DNA from: Elmis aenea
Lineage: Eukaryota > Arthropoda > Insecta > Coleoptera > Elmidae
Assembly (NCBI GenBank): GCA_947652605.1
Contig: OX393577.1
Location: 53,158,108 to 53,222,107 of the forward strand
Direction of reading: 5' to 3'
DNA length: 64,000 nucleotides
Shown one piece after another: positions 36,421 through 49,700 of this stretch. Under the pieces are notes generated by a model. The model saw nothing but the letters and a program-made list of their open reading frames with translations. It made no database searches and had not been told where the DNA came from. Every line of letters starts with the position of its first letter. Position 1 is the stretch's first letter. Both the position numbers and the translations under genes were made by a program.

Positions 36421-38218
36421 TTAAAATATGTCAACTACACTTAAGACAGACTTGCTGCTGGACGGTTTGCTAATCCAAGGCGCTTCATTTTCGTTGTTAA
36501 CTTTAGTTTTATTTGGTAAAGGTGGCAATCTCTGACTTCTGTGCAAATGATTTAAGTGAAGTAATTCCTGATGAAGGGAGTCCGCTTCGGATCCTGGTAT
36601 CACAGCATTAGGCAATTCAGTTGCGTAAAAAGTCGAGTCTCCAGCCGATTTCAAATTTCTACGATCGGCTACATGACTACGTCTTTCTGTAGCACTGTGT
36701 GGATGTTTGAACCCATATAGATTGGCAGGTGTGGTTTTGTTTGAGAAAAAAGTCATGAAGGACGGCTTTCTTTGCACATTTTCTAGCTCCAATTGTTCTT
36801 TAACTAACTGAACTGCTGATTTAGGTCTTTCGCGAATAATATCCTGACTTACATCACTATGATAAACATGGGGAAACAATGCATCATGCGAATTTGAACT
36901 AACACTACTACTACTGTCATTGATAAACGTGTTTTGAATAAACAAGACTTCACTGTGTTGTTCTAAGCTCTCTTCATTAATTTTTGTAGCATTACCATTC
37001 ACTTTTTTATCGTATTCTGAATACAACTCGATTATATCAACATCTTGAACATTTTTATGATTATTTTGATGACAACTTTTCAACCGTTCAATTTTCCTTA
37101 ATCTTTCTTCGTGATCTTCTATTTCCTGTTCTTTAACGTCGTCATCAACCCTACTGTTAATATTTTCATATTCTCTAATGATATAGTTCAATAACCATCG
37201 ATACCCTTTTTTTATGCCTGGATCTAATTTAGATTTACTTGATATATCTGTAGCTGAACAAGATTCTACTAATGTGGGGCACTGTTTTGTATTAACTAAA
37301 TATTCTAATTGTAATTTTTCTATAAGATCGATTTCATCTAATGCTTCTTGTTGGTCTTGTTTATTAGCAAGAAGTAATACTGGTTTACCTGCTATTTTGT
37401 CATGTGATAAAAGATCCTGTAAAACATTTCTAGCTTCTTCCATGCGTGAATAATCGCTTGAATCGACAACAAATATAACGCCGTGTGCCTATAAAACAAA
37501 TATTTGTTAATTTAATCAGCCCTTTTTTTAATTACGATAGCTTTATTAAAGCTATAATTTTTAAATTCTCCATTACATTACTTTGGCTATGCATGCTTTC
37601 AACTCTCAAAGAATTTTTATTGTCCTTATTTAACTGTAACATGGGAATTTTTTTATTACGTACAGTCATTGATAATTTATTAAGGTATAAGATTTTTATC
37701 ACATAATTTATCATTAAACAATGAGTTCAAAAATAGTGATTATGTACACACTACAAATATTATTTAATATGAATTTGTTTCATCTTTTTTTTACTGTTGT
37801 AATTATATATTACGATATAATGAGTAAAAAGATTAATTTTATTAAATAAAATCTTTGCATGACAGATTCTATTTTAATTGGTACCTACATAAACAAAATA
37901 TCGGTGCCATATCCCTCTTATATCTGGTCTGCCACCCAAGTCGAATACTTTTACTACATAATCCCGGTAATATAAGTTTACCACTGAAAACCCAACAGTA
38001 GGAACTACACTCTCCAACGATTCTCCTGCTAATCCTTTAGCTGCTGCAGTTTTTCCAGCGTTATCAAGTCCAACTAACAGTAAAACTATTTTCCTGCAAT
38101 TGTTTATAATATTAATTTTTTGCCTAATAAACTGAATTTTAATTTTTTTATTGATTATTCTATGCAAAATTAAACAATACCTGTGAATTTTCTTCTTAAT
38201 ACAACACAAATTACCCAT
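36421..38218 (-). CDS. Arl13b: ARL13B-type ciliary small GTPase, 436 aa
   Basis: There are three exons on the minus strand: 38218-38181, 38093-37889 and 37488-36421 (TAA), all in phase. The G domain is complete: GLDNAGKT (P loop), PTVGF (switch I), DLGG (switch II), NKQD and CSA. As in vertebrate ARL13B, the residue after DLG is Gly where ARFs carry the catalytic Gln, so intrinsic hydrolysis is expected to be weak. The RGIW motif and the alpha helix ending [12 protein letters not shown] are ARL13 signatures. A charged coiled coil follows the G domain, then a long low-complexity tail with a Pro-rich LPPLP motif. The start is ambiguous. The ATG at 38218 gives MGNLCC, with a potential N-myristoylation Gly and twin Cys for palmitoylation. 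An in-frame ATG at 38233 would add five residues and resembles the vertebrate layout, with twin Cys near residues 10-11. The known role is GEF activity for ARL3 and ciliary protein traffic. Confidence 0.93.
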
Positions 38219-39974
38219 AGCAACTTTCACCATTTCAAATCACAAGTCAAGTTGACATTTCAATAACCACCACATAACCACTGTAAACAAACGGATAGAG
38301 TACCCTCTAGGGGTTTGCTAAGGTATCACTTTTTCCCCCTATTTAAATTTAAACTTATATTTTATATTAAATGTACTGTTTTGCATTAATTTGCAATTAT
38401 TCAACTTTATTTCAAGCATCTAAGTTACCCAAAACATTAATAATTACATATAAAATACGCCAAAAGTACTTTTGTACATTTTTCATGTTTTTTATTGATT
38501 AAACAACTTGGTTAATTAATTTTAAGTGTGACTAAAACCCATTACTACTTACTACTTTTATTAATACAAGTGTTGACATTTTGTGTGCACAAATTGTATA
38601 ATTATAGAAAAACTAATAAGTTAAACATTCATTACTAATAAAAATTTATTAGTGATTATATGGATCAATAAACCATATCTATAACAGATTTAAGGCAATA
38701 AATATAGTAAATATAAGTATAAAAAGTAACATTGTAACGTGTTTAGATTATTACTAAAAAATATAATATAAAGTAAAGGGTGTCCCAGATAACAATTTTA
38801 ACATGGGGATCTTGCTTATTATAAGAGATACAGGTTTGCTTAAATTATATGAATTATTCTTCAATATTTTTTTAAAACTACAATATTTCCAGTACTGCAG
38901 CAGTCAAAACAAAAAATACGAAAATGTTAAAATTCTTTTTTCTCTCATAACTTTTTTTTCTAAATCATTAGATCAAATCTATTTCTACTTTCTTGATGTA
39001 CTTTTTTCTGTACAATGTAACTATTATTTTTAATTTTTTTATTACTTTCCTTTTTTGAGATATTATCCCTGATTTCATTTTTTCCCATGGATCGTCAAGT
39101 TGGCTTTGGAATAGTTAAATTAGCTTTTTTTATAAGCAAATAATTTATAATGTTGCCTTAAACTTAAACTTATAAGCAAAGCAATTAATATAAATTAATA
39201 AAGATAAAGTAATAAATACCTTTATTATTCAAAAGTATTTTTAGTGAATAGGTTTAAAATGGGGCATAATATTTTTAAAATCATTTATAAAGTGTCAAAG
39301 ATGCCATATTAGAGAGGTCCTCACTGAACATGTTAAATTTACCTCAATTTGAACAATCTTCAGAAGATAACACCAACTTGTCATGTTATTAAATTCCAAA
39401 TAAGTATGTTTTCTTCTCCATATACTACAAATTCAATTTCTATTGTATAGAAAAAGATCTTATACAATTTAAAAGGCTTTTTGACTGTCACATAAACAAC
39501 ATAAAAGACCTAATGATCTATTAAGATAATGTTATAATAAAACGTAACATTAAAAATAGATAAGATATATTTTATTGGTACATGATTTTTTTACATCTGT
39601 AATAATACTTTTAAAATGTAAATAAGCATTATTGACTAGGTATTAGTAAGAGCACTTTATTAGACTACAATTAAATTTTAATATCACTTAAAAGTAACCT
39701 TGAATGTAATTACATACAACAGTTCATTTGATACACAATTTTCATAAATTAATAATTTTTTATGTACAAAGTTACTTGTAAGTTATAATAATACGATGCT
39801 TTGTTAATCAAAAATGGTAACTTTACTTTATCCACATTTCAATGGTAATATGTTGAGAAAACATTGCTAAGCAAACATAAACATTATACAAAATGTATGG
39901 AATATTTTATTTTCGATCATCAAAATAATACGAAAAAACTTTTTGGTAATAGATAATGCATTTAGCAAGATTAC
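38219..39974. other. Arl13b upstream region and AT-rich intergenic DNA
   Basis: The first few hundred bases must hold the Arl13b promoter. A lone AGGGTGTCCCAGATAAC word at about 38778 resembles one end of an ACAGGGTG-type repeat. Confidence 0.35.
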
Positions 39975-40140
39975 TTAACCCTTTCACTGCGGAAACCGGA
40001 TTAGGCCGTTTTTATTATTCGTGTCCCATGTGCGGGAGCCGGATAATTACGCTAGCGTAACCCACAAACTCTATAAGACCTAAAAAACGCCGCACCCAAG
40101 GCACAAACTTTCCAAACAAGTGCCGCAGCGAAAGGGTTAA
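39975..40140. mobile_element. piggyBac-type MITE with TTAA target duplication
   Basis: TTAA at 39975-39978 and 40137-40140 flanks a 158-bp element with termini CCCTTTCACTGCGG and CCGCAGCGAAAGGG. The interior is GC-rich relative to its surroundings and has no ORF. Confidence 0.85.
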
Positions 40141-40440
40141 CATAATTTACTAAAAACATCTGTTTACAATTACGAAAATTTTACAGTAAATAAATCCAGT
40201 TCTGGTCAACAACAATAAAATATACAAGTCTTTGACTAGAACGCTTAAGCGTTAAGCAATTGATTGGACACAATATGATAAATAACACTCGACATCTAAA
40301 TTAATATTTTCTGTTTAATTCAAGATGATTACAGCCAAGGTGATTTTTCTCTGTTGCCAAACTATCAAACTTAATTGCAATGTGAGTTACTGTGTGCAAA
40401 CATGTCTTTGGTTTGTTTGCTAGCAAGGCATTGTCTACAC

Positions 40441-40716
40441 CAGGGATAGACAAACTAAGATGTGCGCCCCTCTTGGGAGGTAAAACAGATAATGCAGGGG
40501 TGCAATTTTGATTATCAGAAATTTATTAATGTAACCACTTCCATTTTTATATTTTTACTGGTAATTTTGTTCAATTATACTTCTAATTTTTATCAACATA
40601 AAACCCCTGTCTAAAATCATTACTTCGTTAAAAAATTCTTGTGGACCCTGGAAGTGAATTCAATATAGCATTTGAACTAAAAGGGGTGCGCGGCATGAAA
40701 AGTTTGCACATCCCTG
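40441..40716. mobile_element. hAT-type MITE, 276 bp, TIR CAGGGATAGACAAACT
   Basis: The termini are CAGGGATAGACAAACT and AGTTTGCACATCCCTG. The subterminal GTGCGCCCCTCTT pairs imperfectly with AAGGGGTGCGCG. The exact 8-bp duplication GTCTACAC is at 40433-40440 and 40717-40724. Confidence 0.9.
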
Positions 40717-40724
40717 GTCTACAC

Positions 40725-41981
40725 TACTAAAATTTTTACAATAACCAATTTTTTACCAGTGCGTGTGGCTGAATTCACAAAAGCCAAGTGCTTGGTATAA
40801 TGTGATTCCATTACACTCATTTATATACATTTCGTAAGGCTTTTATACAATTTGGTTATTTGTACTTCGAAATATCCTAACTCCAGTACCCTTATAAATC
40901 AGTACTTCCTACACAAACACACAGATAAAACAGAAAAACGCAAATATTCTTCTGTATAACTTAATTCTTTAAAAAATAAAATTATCAATAAACAAAATTG
41001 GTACAAAAATATAAATAAAGCACCTAAAAACTTTAAAAAGTAGCTTGTTGTGGAAGACTCATTAATTTCAACCTAACATTTAAATTTTAAAAGTAAAATA
41101 ATCTTTACATCAAATTTAAGGCTGCCAAAATAATACGTTTTAAATATTTCGTTAATTCAATTAACTATACCCAAACCTCCAACTAAATTAACCTGTTTTA
41201 TGCCAAAAGCTACATTTAAAAAAAAAATACAACATTTACAGAAAACCTTAGAAATACCACTGTAGTAATAAATAAATCAATGTTTAAAGCTGCAGATGTA
41301 TGTGTTGATAAATTTAATTAAAATCACTTATTTTATTTAGTTTTTCACAATTACATATCCATCAATATGTTATAAAATGCTGTATTGCTCACTTTTAAAC
41401 ACTGTTTTAAAAAATAAATGCATTTTAAATGGAATATTTTAAAGTTACTATTTTAATGTGAAATATACACTCCTAATGTATGTTTAAAAATAGCAGTACA
41501 AATCTTTTGAATAAATGACTATTTTTGGGATTAATATTCCAGGCAAAGAGGTGGTCACAATTTCTTGTTTTCATTCGATTGTCAAAATACGTTGTATGTA
41601 CAAAAACACTACCAGGTTTTTACCGATAAGCTTCGTTTTATAAAAATTATTTCTAAGCAGATTTATGTATCAAAATATATAACATTTAAATTGCTAAATA
41701 ATACCCAGAAAACAACTGACTAGTATGAGACAGACACATCGATTAAATACAGAAGGTAATTAATAAAGGAGTATGTTTTATGTACAATAAAAACATGAAA
41801 GGCTTGGTGCTTAAGACAATGCGCACTCATATAGGCGCTTGAAGCAGGATTTGGTAATTAACCAATTCGAAATAGTCGGCTGAAATATAATCAACGAAGA
41901 CTACAATGGCACATTCAATCTTAATGTATGTCAGTATGGCACAATACACCTATGCACACTGAAAATCCACAATGCCACATG
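40725..41981. other. Intergenic, nothing recognised
   Basis: AT-rich sequence with no exon-like frame. Confidence 0.35.
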
Positions 41982-43018
41982 TATAGGATGGCCTATTTCG
42001 ATGCCCATACAAGGTATCTCGGTTATTATCAGATAGAAAAAACCCAAGTACGTAGTCTTGATTTCTTTTTTCGAGAGGAATTCATTGCCGTAAACAGATT
42101 TTTGATATCTTTTTTAATTTTCGAAATATAGCCAAAAACCGATTTTTGGCAATTTTTAAATATGTTAAATATCTCGCCTAAACGAAAAGATAAAAAAAAA
42201 CTTTATAGACATTTTTGGAATGGTTTTTTGTCCTTAATAAGATAGCGACATTCAATTTTTTTTTACTCATATAAGTAGCGATATATTACACCCAACTTTC
42301 TTATTTTAAATGGCAACCATAAGCAAATTATATATTTTTGAAAAGCGCAAATAATAAGCTTTCGATTCATGTCAAAGCCAACTATGGTTGCCAATTTAAA
42401 ATGAGAAAGTTAGGTGTAATATATCAATTTTTGTAAAAGTAAAAAACAATTGAACATCGCTATCTTATTTCGAGTATTAAAAAGACATCAAAAATGTTAA
42501 ATATCTCGCTTAAACAAAAAGGAGAAAAACTTTAAAGACGTTTTTGGCATGGTTTTTTGTCCTTAATAAGATAGCGATGTTAAATTTTTTTTTACTCATA
42601 CAAATATTGATATATTACACCTAACTTTCTTATTTTAAATGGCAACCATAGTTGGCTTTGACATGAATCGAAAGCTTATTATTTGCGCTTTTCAAAAATA
42701 TATAATTTGCTTATGGTTGCCTTTTAAAATAAGAAAGTTAGGTGTAATATAACAATATTTGTATGAGTAAAAAAAATTGAACATCGCTATCTTATTAAGG
42801 ACAAAAAACCATGCCAAAAATGTTTTCAGTTTTTTTCTAGTTTTTTGTTTAAGCTAGATATTTAACATTTTTGAAAATTAAAAAAGATATCAAAAATCTG
42901 TTTACTGCAATGAATTTCTCTCGAAAAAATAAATCGAGACTATGTACTTAAGTTTTTTTCTATCTCTGATAATAATCGAGATACCCTGTATGGGCATCGA
43001 AAATAGGCCACCCTGTAC
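41982..43018. repeat. Fold-back family D, copy 2
   Basis: The ends are TATAGGATGGCCTATTTCG and CGAAAATAGGCCACCCTGTA. It contains two secondary hairpins (42282-42426 and 42610-42755) like those in copy 1 at 31267-33065, without the nested MITE. Confidence 0.85.
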
Positions 43019-43795
43019 TTTTTGCACCATGGTCAACTTCATCCATATTCTGTTTACAGCAAAGTGGTGCACAGATGAAGTTAGCAATCACATGGATATA
43101 GCCTTCTCTACACAAATACTCAGCATATACCAAAGATATGATGCGAAGTTATTGCAAAATTAACAGAAACTACATAAAACGATTTATATTTTCATGTAAT
43201 CAAACAATTGTTTTTATTATGATGTTTTGTGCCACTCGTTTCAATAGACATAAAGCTGTAAACGGATTACCTAACCAGCTTAGTTGATTTGATAAAAGCA
43301 TTCGATCAGATAAAGCTACAGGATACATAAGGAATTCAATGACAAAAACGTGCCAGTAAAAAAAAAACAAATGACACAAATATGAAAACAAAAGCAAAAA
43401 CCATATAAGTGACAAATTTAATACCTCAGTAGAATAAGGGGACTTAATTTTTAAGTAATAACATTCATTAAAAACAAGAAATTGTGGCGATTTTATACTA
43501 CATAACACACTATGATAAAGATAAGTAGATCTTTTAATACTACAACTTATTTATGATCACTTCAAATAAACTATACATATAAAAAAACTTCCGGTAAGCA
43601 ATTTAAAAAGTGCGTAACACATATTTGTGCTTATACGTTCACCTCTATGTCTAAAAGACAGTTTAATAAATAAATGTTACATATTAATACAAACTATATA
43701 CCATATAACAATAATCCGCTTCATATTTCGTATAAAATATATACTAAGTACTGTGTATATAAATAGATTGCTTCGTTGATTGTAAAATGTCTTTA
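43019..43795. other. gcl 3' UTR and flank
   Basis: Likely contains the 3' UTR of gcl on the minus strand. A minus-strand AATAAA (TTTATT at about 43213) is a possible distal signal. Confidence 0.35.
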
Positions 43796-46700
43796 TCAAG
43801 CAGATTCATCTTTAGTCTCTGGAGATGTAAACAATATATTTACAGAAACAAGGAATGGAAATGTCAAGTCCTTATCTAAAGTTAACAAATCCGCTTCTTC
43901 ATTTTTTGATAAGCTAAAATACTTAATTCCTGTTGTCTGCGAATGCTTTACTTGTCGTTGTTCGTTTAATGTAAATGCAGTCATTCTGTGACACGAAAAG
44001 AATTAATTAGTAAATTACATAGTGAAATTTAAAATATCGGGTGCCCCAGTTTCGAATTCGCACCCCTATAACTACTAAACCATTTAACTTAGAATTATGA
44101 AAATTGATAGGTTAATATTATAAACAACTGAACATCATTTGGCACTACTACTATATGTGTTATTCATTTATTTTTCTGTTGTGCCACCATCTTACATTTT
44201 TTTAAATAGTACCATGGGTCATGCGAGGCATCATTTTAAAGACAATTTCATTCTAACTACAGGACTGCAAAAATGTTAATATGTTACATGAGAAAATATA
44301 AGAAAAAAATTGTAAAGTGTCATTGGACGACTCCATAGGTAAAGGTAGGCTATTTATTTGCTTCTAATCTTTTGTTTCGTCATTTACTAGCTGTGACAAC
44401 ATTGTGTCCGTAGTGGCAGATGTGCAAAGAAATGAAGAAAAATTGTACCTACATGATTTCAATTTATGGAGAATGTCAACAAATAAGTCGCGCAGCACAT
44501 CCATTTTATGTTTCCCCAACTGTATTACTCCTTCAGATATTTTCAAAACTTGTAAGCAACTTACGAGAGCACAGCACTTAAAAAAAAATAACAGATTTTC
44601 AGCAGAGGACTGCTATTTATTTATTGTTTATTACTTGTACAATGAATTAAATAAAATGTTTAAGTTTTAGCGGTTTAGACCAGGGACTGGGAACGGAATG
44701 AAAACGAAAACGTTAAACGAAATTAACCGAAATTTATTTAAGAACGAAAACGAAATTATTATTTTTCGTTCAAGAACGAAAACAGAATAAATATTTTCCA
44801 AAACCGGTTTTAACCAGTTTTATCACTATTTAAATTTTATTTGTTAAACACAAACGCCAATTCACCTTCTATGCTGGGGAGACTCCACGAGGCAGTAAAA
44901 AATCTCACTTGAAATAAGTGATCTTCACTTTTCTCCATATACATGATATGTTTTAACAATTTATTGTTTATACTTGCAGTTTCGTGTAACACAAGAAACG
45001 GTAAAGATATTCTCTGTACACTTTATTGGATATATACTATTAATGTGTATGCTTTATTTGCGTTTATAGTTAATAAAAGTAAAATTTACTCTTACTTCGA
45101 AAAGGACTAATGTAAAAGAAGATTTATTTTCTGATGTGTTGCTAGTAAGATTAAATGGATTGTGAAAATGTACCTATATTGTGCAGTATGTACAAACTAT
45201 TAAGTTAAAAGTATATTTCAAGTTAATTTTTTATATATTATTAATGTGTATGTTTTATTTGCGTTTAGAGTTAATATAAGTTTTCTTCTAGTATCTTTTT
45301 TATTTATAATATTCATGGGGACATTTAGTGAACTATCCACTTGGATTAATTCTTTTGTCTTTTTAAATAATTACAGCAGGATCTAATTTAATTCAAATTC
45401 ATAGATTTTTAGTCTAAAACAAAACTTAAAACCGCACTGCTATATTTTTATATTTTTAAATAAAAATCTTGTGTACAATTTAAACTAATGAAGTTGTATT
45501 TTTGCACCTTACGGGTGTTAAACTTAATAAAATGGTTAAATGTTTATGTGTTTAACGATTTGGTAAATTTAATATGGCGGCGGTTCGCCAGTCTAAAATA
45601 TGCACTCCGTGAACGTCAAAAGTCAAAACCCACCGTCATCGTTTATATTTTAATGGAAACGCAAATATTATTATCGTATTTATAGACGGTTGTAGTGACT
45701 TGAAAATTTTGACGACAAAAAAAATTGTAAAACTGGTTTTAACCGTTATTATTTGGGTTCTCAAAAACGAAAAAGGAATTTTTTCGGTTAGAACGAAAAG
45801 AACAAAAACGATATATTTCGTTTTCGTTCCGAACAGAAACGAACGAATTTTTTTTAGTTTTTAGTCCCCGATTTAGACTACTTTTAAAATACTTAAGGCC
45901 CAGTTGCACTAAGCAATACTGGTGTTCAAATACAATATCAGCGCCAATTAGGCTGCGATTTTGCCTAGTTTTAGGGTTAACGTGGTTTAATCCCGGGATC
46001 AGCCCCACGTTTAACTTTTATGCAATCAGGTCTAAATAGTTTTCTGTTTTTTTTAAATTTCCCTTGTGACAATAAAACAAAAGTTTGGAGTCATATAAAA
46101 AGCCTACTTTTACCTATGGAGTGGTCTAATGACATTTTACAGTTTTTTTCAAAACTTTTCCTATGAAACATTTTAACATATTTGCACTGCTGTAGTAAGA
46201 ATAAAATTGCCTTTAAAATGATGCCCCACATGACCCATGGTGCTATTTAAAAAAATCAAAGATGGCGACACAACAGGAAAACAAATGAATAAACACATAT
46301 AGTTTATAGTATTAGTAGTGCCAAATGATGTTAAGTTGTATTATAATATAAACCTATCAATTTTCATTACCCCAAGTTAAATGGTTTAGTATTTATAGGG
46401 GTGAAAATATAAAACACCCGGTAACTTCATAAAACTACCTTGTTCTTGAAAGGCGCACTGTTAAAAATTTTGAGAACTACAGGATAAATGAACCACAAAA
46501 ATTGCAAACTTGCTTATCTTGAGTTATCACATAAAGTTTAAAAAGAATATTACTTACAACTGCCAGATTTGAACAATCAACAAATTAGATTACATAAAAC
46601 TTAAACAAAGCACCAAACAACCATAAAATATATTTCTTTACTTTGTCAGTGATAAAAATGTTTCTTCTGGTAATAAAAATCTCTCATTCAACGACAAAAC

Positions 46701-49700
46701 CCTGATCAAGCGAATGAAAAATGATACAATGAAATATGACTCCATCGCATTATAAAACATTGTTTACAAATAAATGTCTCCAATGTCAAAATTCTCTTTT
46801 AAAAAATGTCGTTGATCAAGCATCGTGGCTCTTGAATGAGACAGGTTGAACAAACTGCATATGAAACAATACTACATTTTCAAAAACAAAACAAATAACA
46901 CAAAGTAAATAAAACCCATTTCTCTAAAGCATTTCCCCAATAAACCGAACATAGGAAGTTGTGAATATTTCATTTCCAGACTTCTTATCTGCATTACATT
47001 AAATGACGAAGTGGCTCTCAAGATAAGCAAGCTTCAGACAGTGCTTTAAATTTGTGGTCCTCAATGTACGTAATATGATAAAGCACTTACCTTATTGCAA
47101 CATGACGAATAGTTTGGTGACTCAGTAGCTGCTCAAACTCCGGCCTGTGATTCCGTTTCACTGCCAGTGACTTCCCATCACTAATCATCAAAAGATCCAT
47201 ACCATAATTAAATCCTGTCCATCTCCACAAATGCATGTCTCGTTGTCGAATAATTCTACCACCTCGCCAGCACTTGGAGATAAAAAATTCATCTACAGTT
47301 TCGGATGAGGGTCCTTTATCATCGTTTTGATTTACTTTAAGCATTAGTTTCCACTGTTGTACTACCACTGGATTTAACCAGCTGCGGGGTATAATATTAT
47401 CTTTCTCTATTAATTCTAAATCGGTGTTGTGTGATATCAAATTGTGCATACGTAGACCTTGAAAAGTTAAAATGAAAGTTTCTCCTTCTGACGTTAATAA
47501 AAATGGCGTGTCGTCTAAAAAATAAACCATAAACTCAACAACTATAAAACTCAATGTTTTTATGATTTTTACCTTTTTTCATCCAATAAAAGTTATTCAT
47601 ATCATTTACTGGTATGACTTCCGGGGTATCCGGGTGAAGGCGCAAGTACATCCACAATTTCAACATTATGTACAATGAAAATTCTGTTTGTAACACGAAA
47701 AGATCCGGATGACTTATAAGCTCTGTCATTAGCGATACAGGAATGGTTCTTAAACTACTTATTGGTCCTGTGTTATAAGAGGTCATTAAATTTACAAGAA
47801 ACCAACTTATACAAGCTTCTTTCAATTTTTTATCTCCATACTGACAGGACGCGTTGTAGTAAGCCAATGCAGTCTGTAAATAAAAATTATGACTCTACTA
47901 CAAAATTATTTATTAAACAATTTTTTAATTAATTAGACTGGCTGCATGCATGTCTGCAATCTTAAAAATGATTTTGTGACTACATATTACATATGTTATA
48001 TTAAAATAAATGGTAATGACCGGTGAGCGTGATTTTAAAGATAACATAAACAAGCATAAATCTCTAAATGAAACATATGGTGTGTAATATAAATAAGTTT
48101 AATTAAAAATCACTTATCTTTTTTTATTAACAATCTCTTTTAGAAATACTTCACGCTCAATTCTGGTTGTAACATTACTACACGAGATTTTATACAGGGT
48201 GTCACACAAAAAACGCCGCAAGCTGTAACTCCGTTGTTTGTGGTCCGATTTTGATCAACAAAAAACTAAATGAAATGGCTCCTCAAATACTATGAACTGA
48301 ATTGGATTTCAATTTTTTTCAAGCTCAACTTAAATGTCAAACGATAGTCAATTTTTTTTTCCAAATGACACCATCTATTTTTTTTTGACTAATTCTGGTA
48401 GACATTTTTTTTCTGAATTCAATGATGTAATCATAGTTAATTTTAGTGCTAAACTAATAAGAAATAAAAAATAAAAGTTTAACTAAAATAGGTAAGGTTT
48501 CAAAAAATTTTCAAGCGTGCCGTGGAAAACAGAAAAATCTTAATCAACAAATATCATGAAATACCACACTGACGTTTAAATGACATTTGTTGAAAGAGAT
48601 TTTCTTTGTTTTCCACGGCACGCTTGAAAATTTTGTGAAACCTAACCTATTTTAGGTAAACTTTTATTTTTTATTTCTCATTAATTTAGCACTAAAATTA
48701 ACTTATGATTACATCATTGAATTCAGAAAAAAAATGTCTACCAAATTTAGTAAAAAGAAATAGATGGTGCCATTTGGAAAAAAAATTGACTTAACGTTTG
48801 ACATTTAAGTTGAACTTGAAAAAAATTGAAATCCAATTCAGTTCATAGTATTTGAGGAGCCATTTCATTTAGTTTTTGTTGGTTCACCAAAATCGGACCA
48901 CAAACAACGGAGTTACAGCTTGCGGCGTTTTTTGTGTGACACCCTGTATAAAAAAAAGGCAAGCAATTTTTAATTATATTTATTTGTATAATATAAACAA
49001 ATTACTCAAATAATTCGAACGTTTATATGGTAAATTATACAGGGTAGTCGATAGCTCTGTTTTTGGGCACTGCGAATGGTACAAATTTTTAATTAGTTGA
49101 TTGTGGACATTTACTACATATCTTAAAATTATTTTCAACTATAGTGTTTTGTTTTTGCGCACCAATCTGCAACTTTATTTTTTTTTTAATAGGACGCCTG
49201 GTCTATTTTCAAATTTTCTAATTGATAATTTAATAAGACTATTACAGGCCAGTTATGTCTAAAATTAATATCAAAACACAGAACATAATCAAAATAGAAT
49301 TGTATTTGACATTTAAAACAAATTTTCAAGGTGCTTCCAAAGCAAAGCTCACTAGTTTAATTCAACTAAATATTTTATAAAAAAATTTTTGAATATTTTA
49401 CAAAAGTTGTTGTCAGTTTTTTGGACAGTACAACGTTCACAGCAAAAAATTAAGCCTGGTAATACTGTTAAGCTTAAATCATTTGAACCTCAAATTAAAA
49501 ATATTTTTCAGTTATTGTCAAAGAAAATTATTTTTAGGGCAATGCTTTTTTACCGGCATAGTTTAAAAATAACCACAGTAATTGAATGCATTATAACAAT
49601 TAATAAAAAATACTCACATACATTATTTTCCAAAATTTCTTATTTTTATCATGCAAAGATTAATTATAAGCCATTATTTACCTTTGGGTTAATAGTTTCT

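Larger units (their letters stand above)
44038..46421. repeat. Large fold-back element in gcl intron 5
   Basis: The left arm 44038-44352 and right arm about 46094-46421 are inverted. Shared words include CACCCCTATAA, TACTAAACCATTTAACTT, CATCATTTGGCACTACTA and CCATGGGTCATG. The ends read CGGGTG and CACCCG. The spacer holds a hAT element and a GATTGCAC MITE. Confidence 0.85.

Noticed and set aside
44404..44670. 88-aa plus-strand ORF in gcl intron 5
   Set aside because: It sits in the spacer of a fold-back repeat, no family motif is recognised and no splice-consistent neighbours were found.
47087..47090. gcl ending at the stop after 47091
   Set aside because: The stop lies within a GTAAGT donor. 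A family-like C-terminal exon at 43985-43796 completes the protein in phase.
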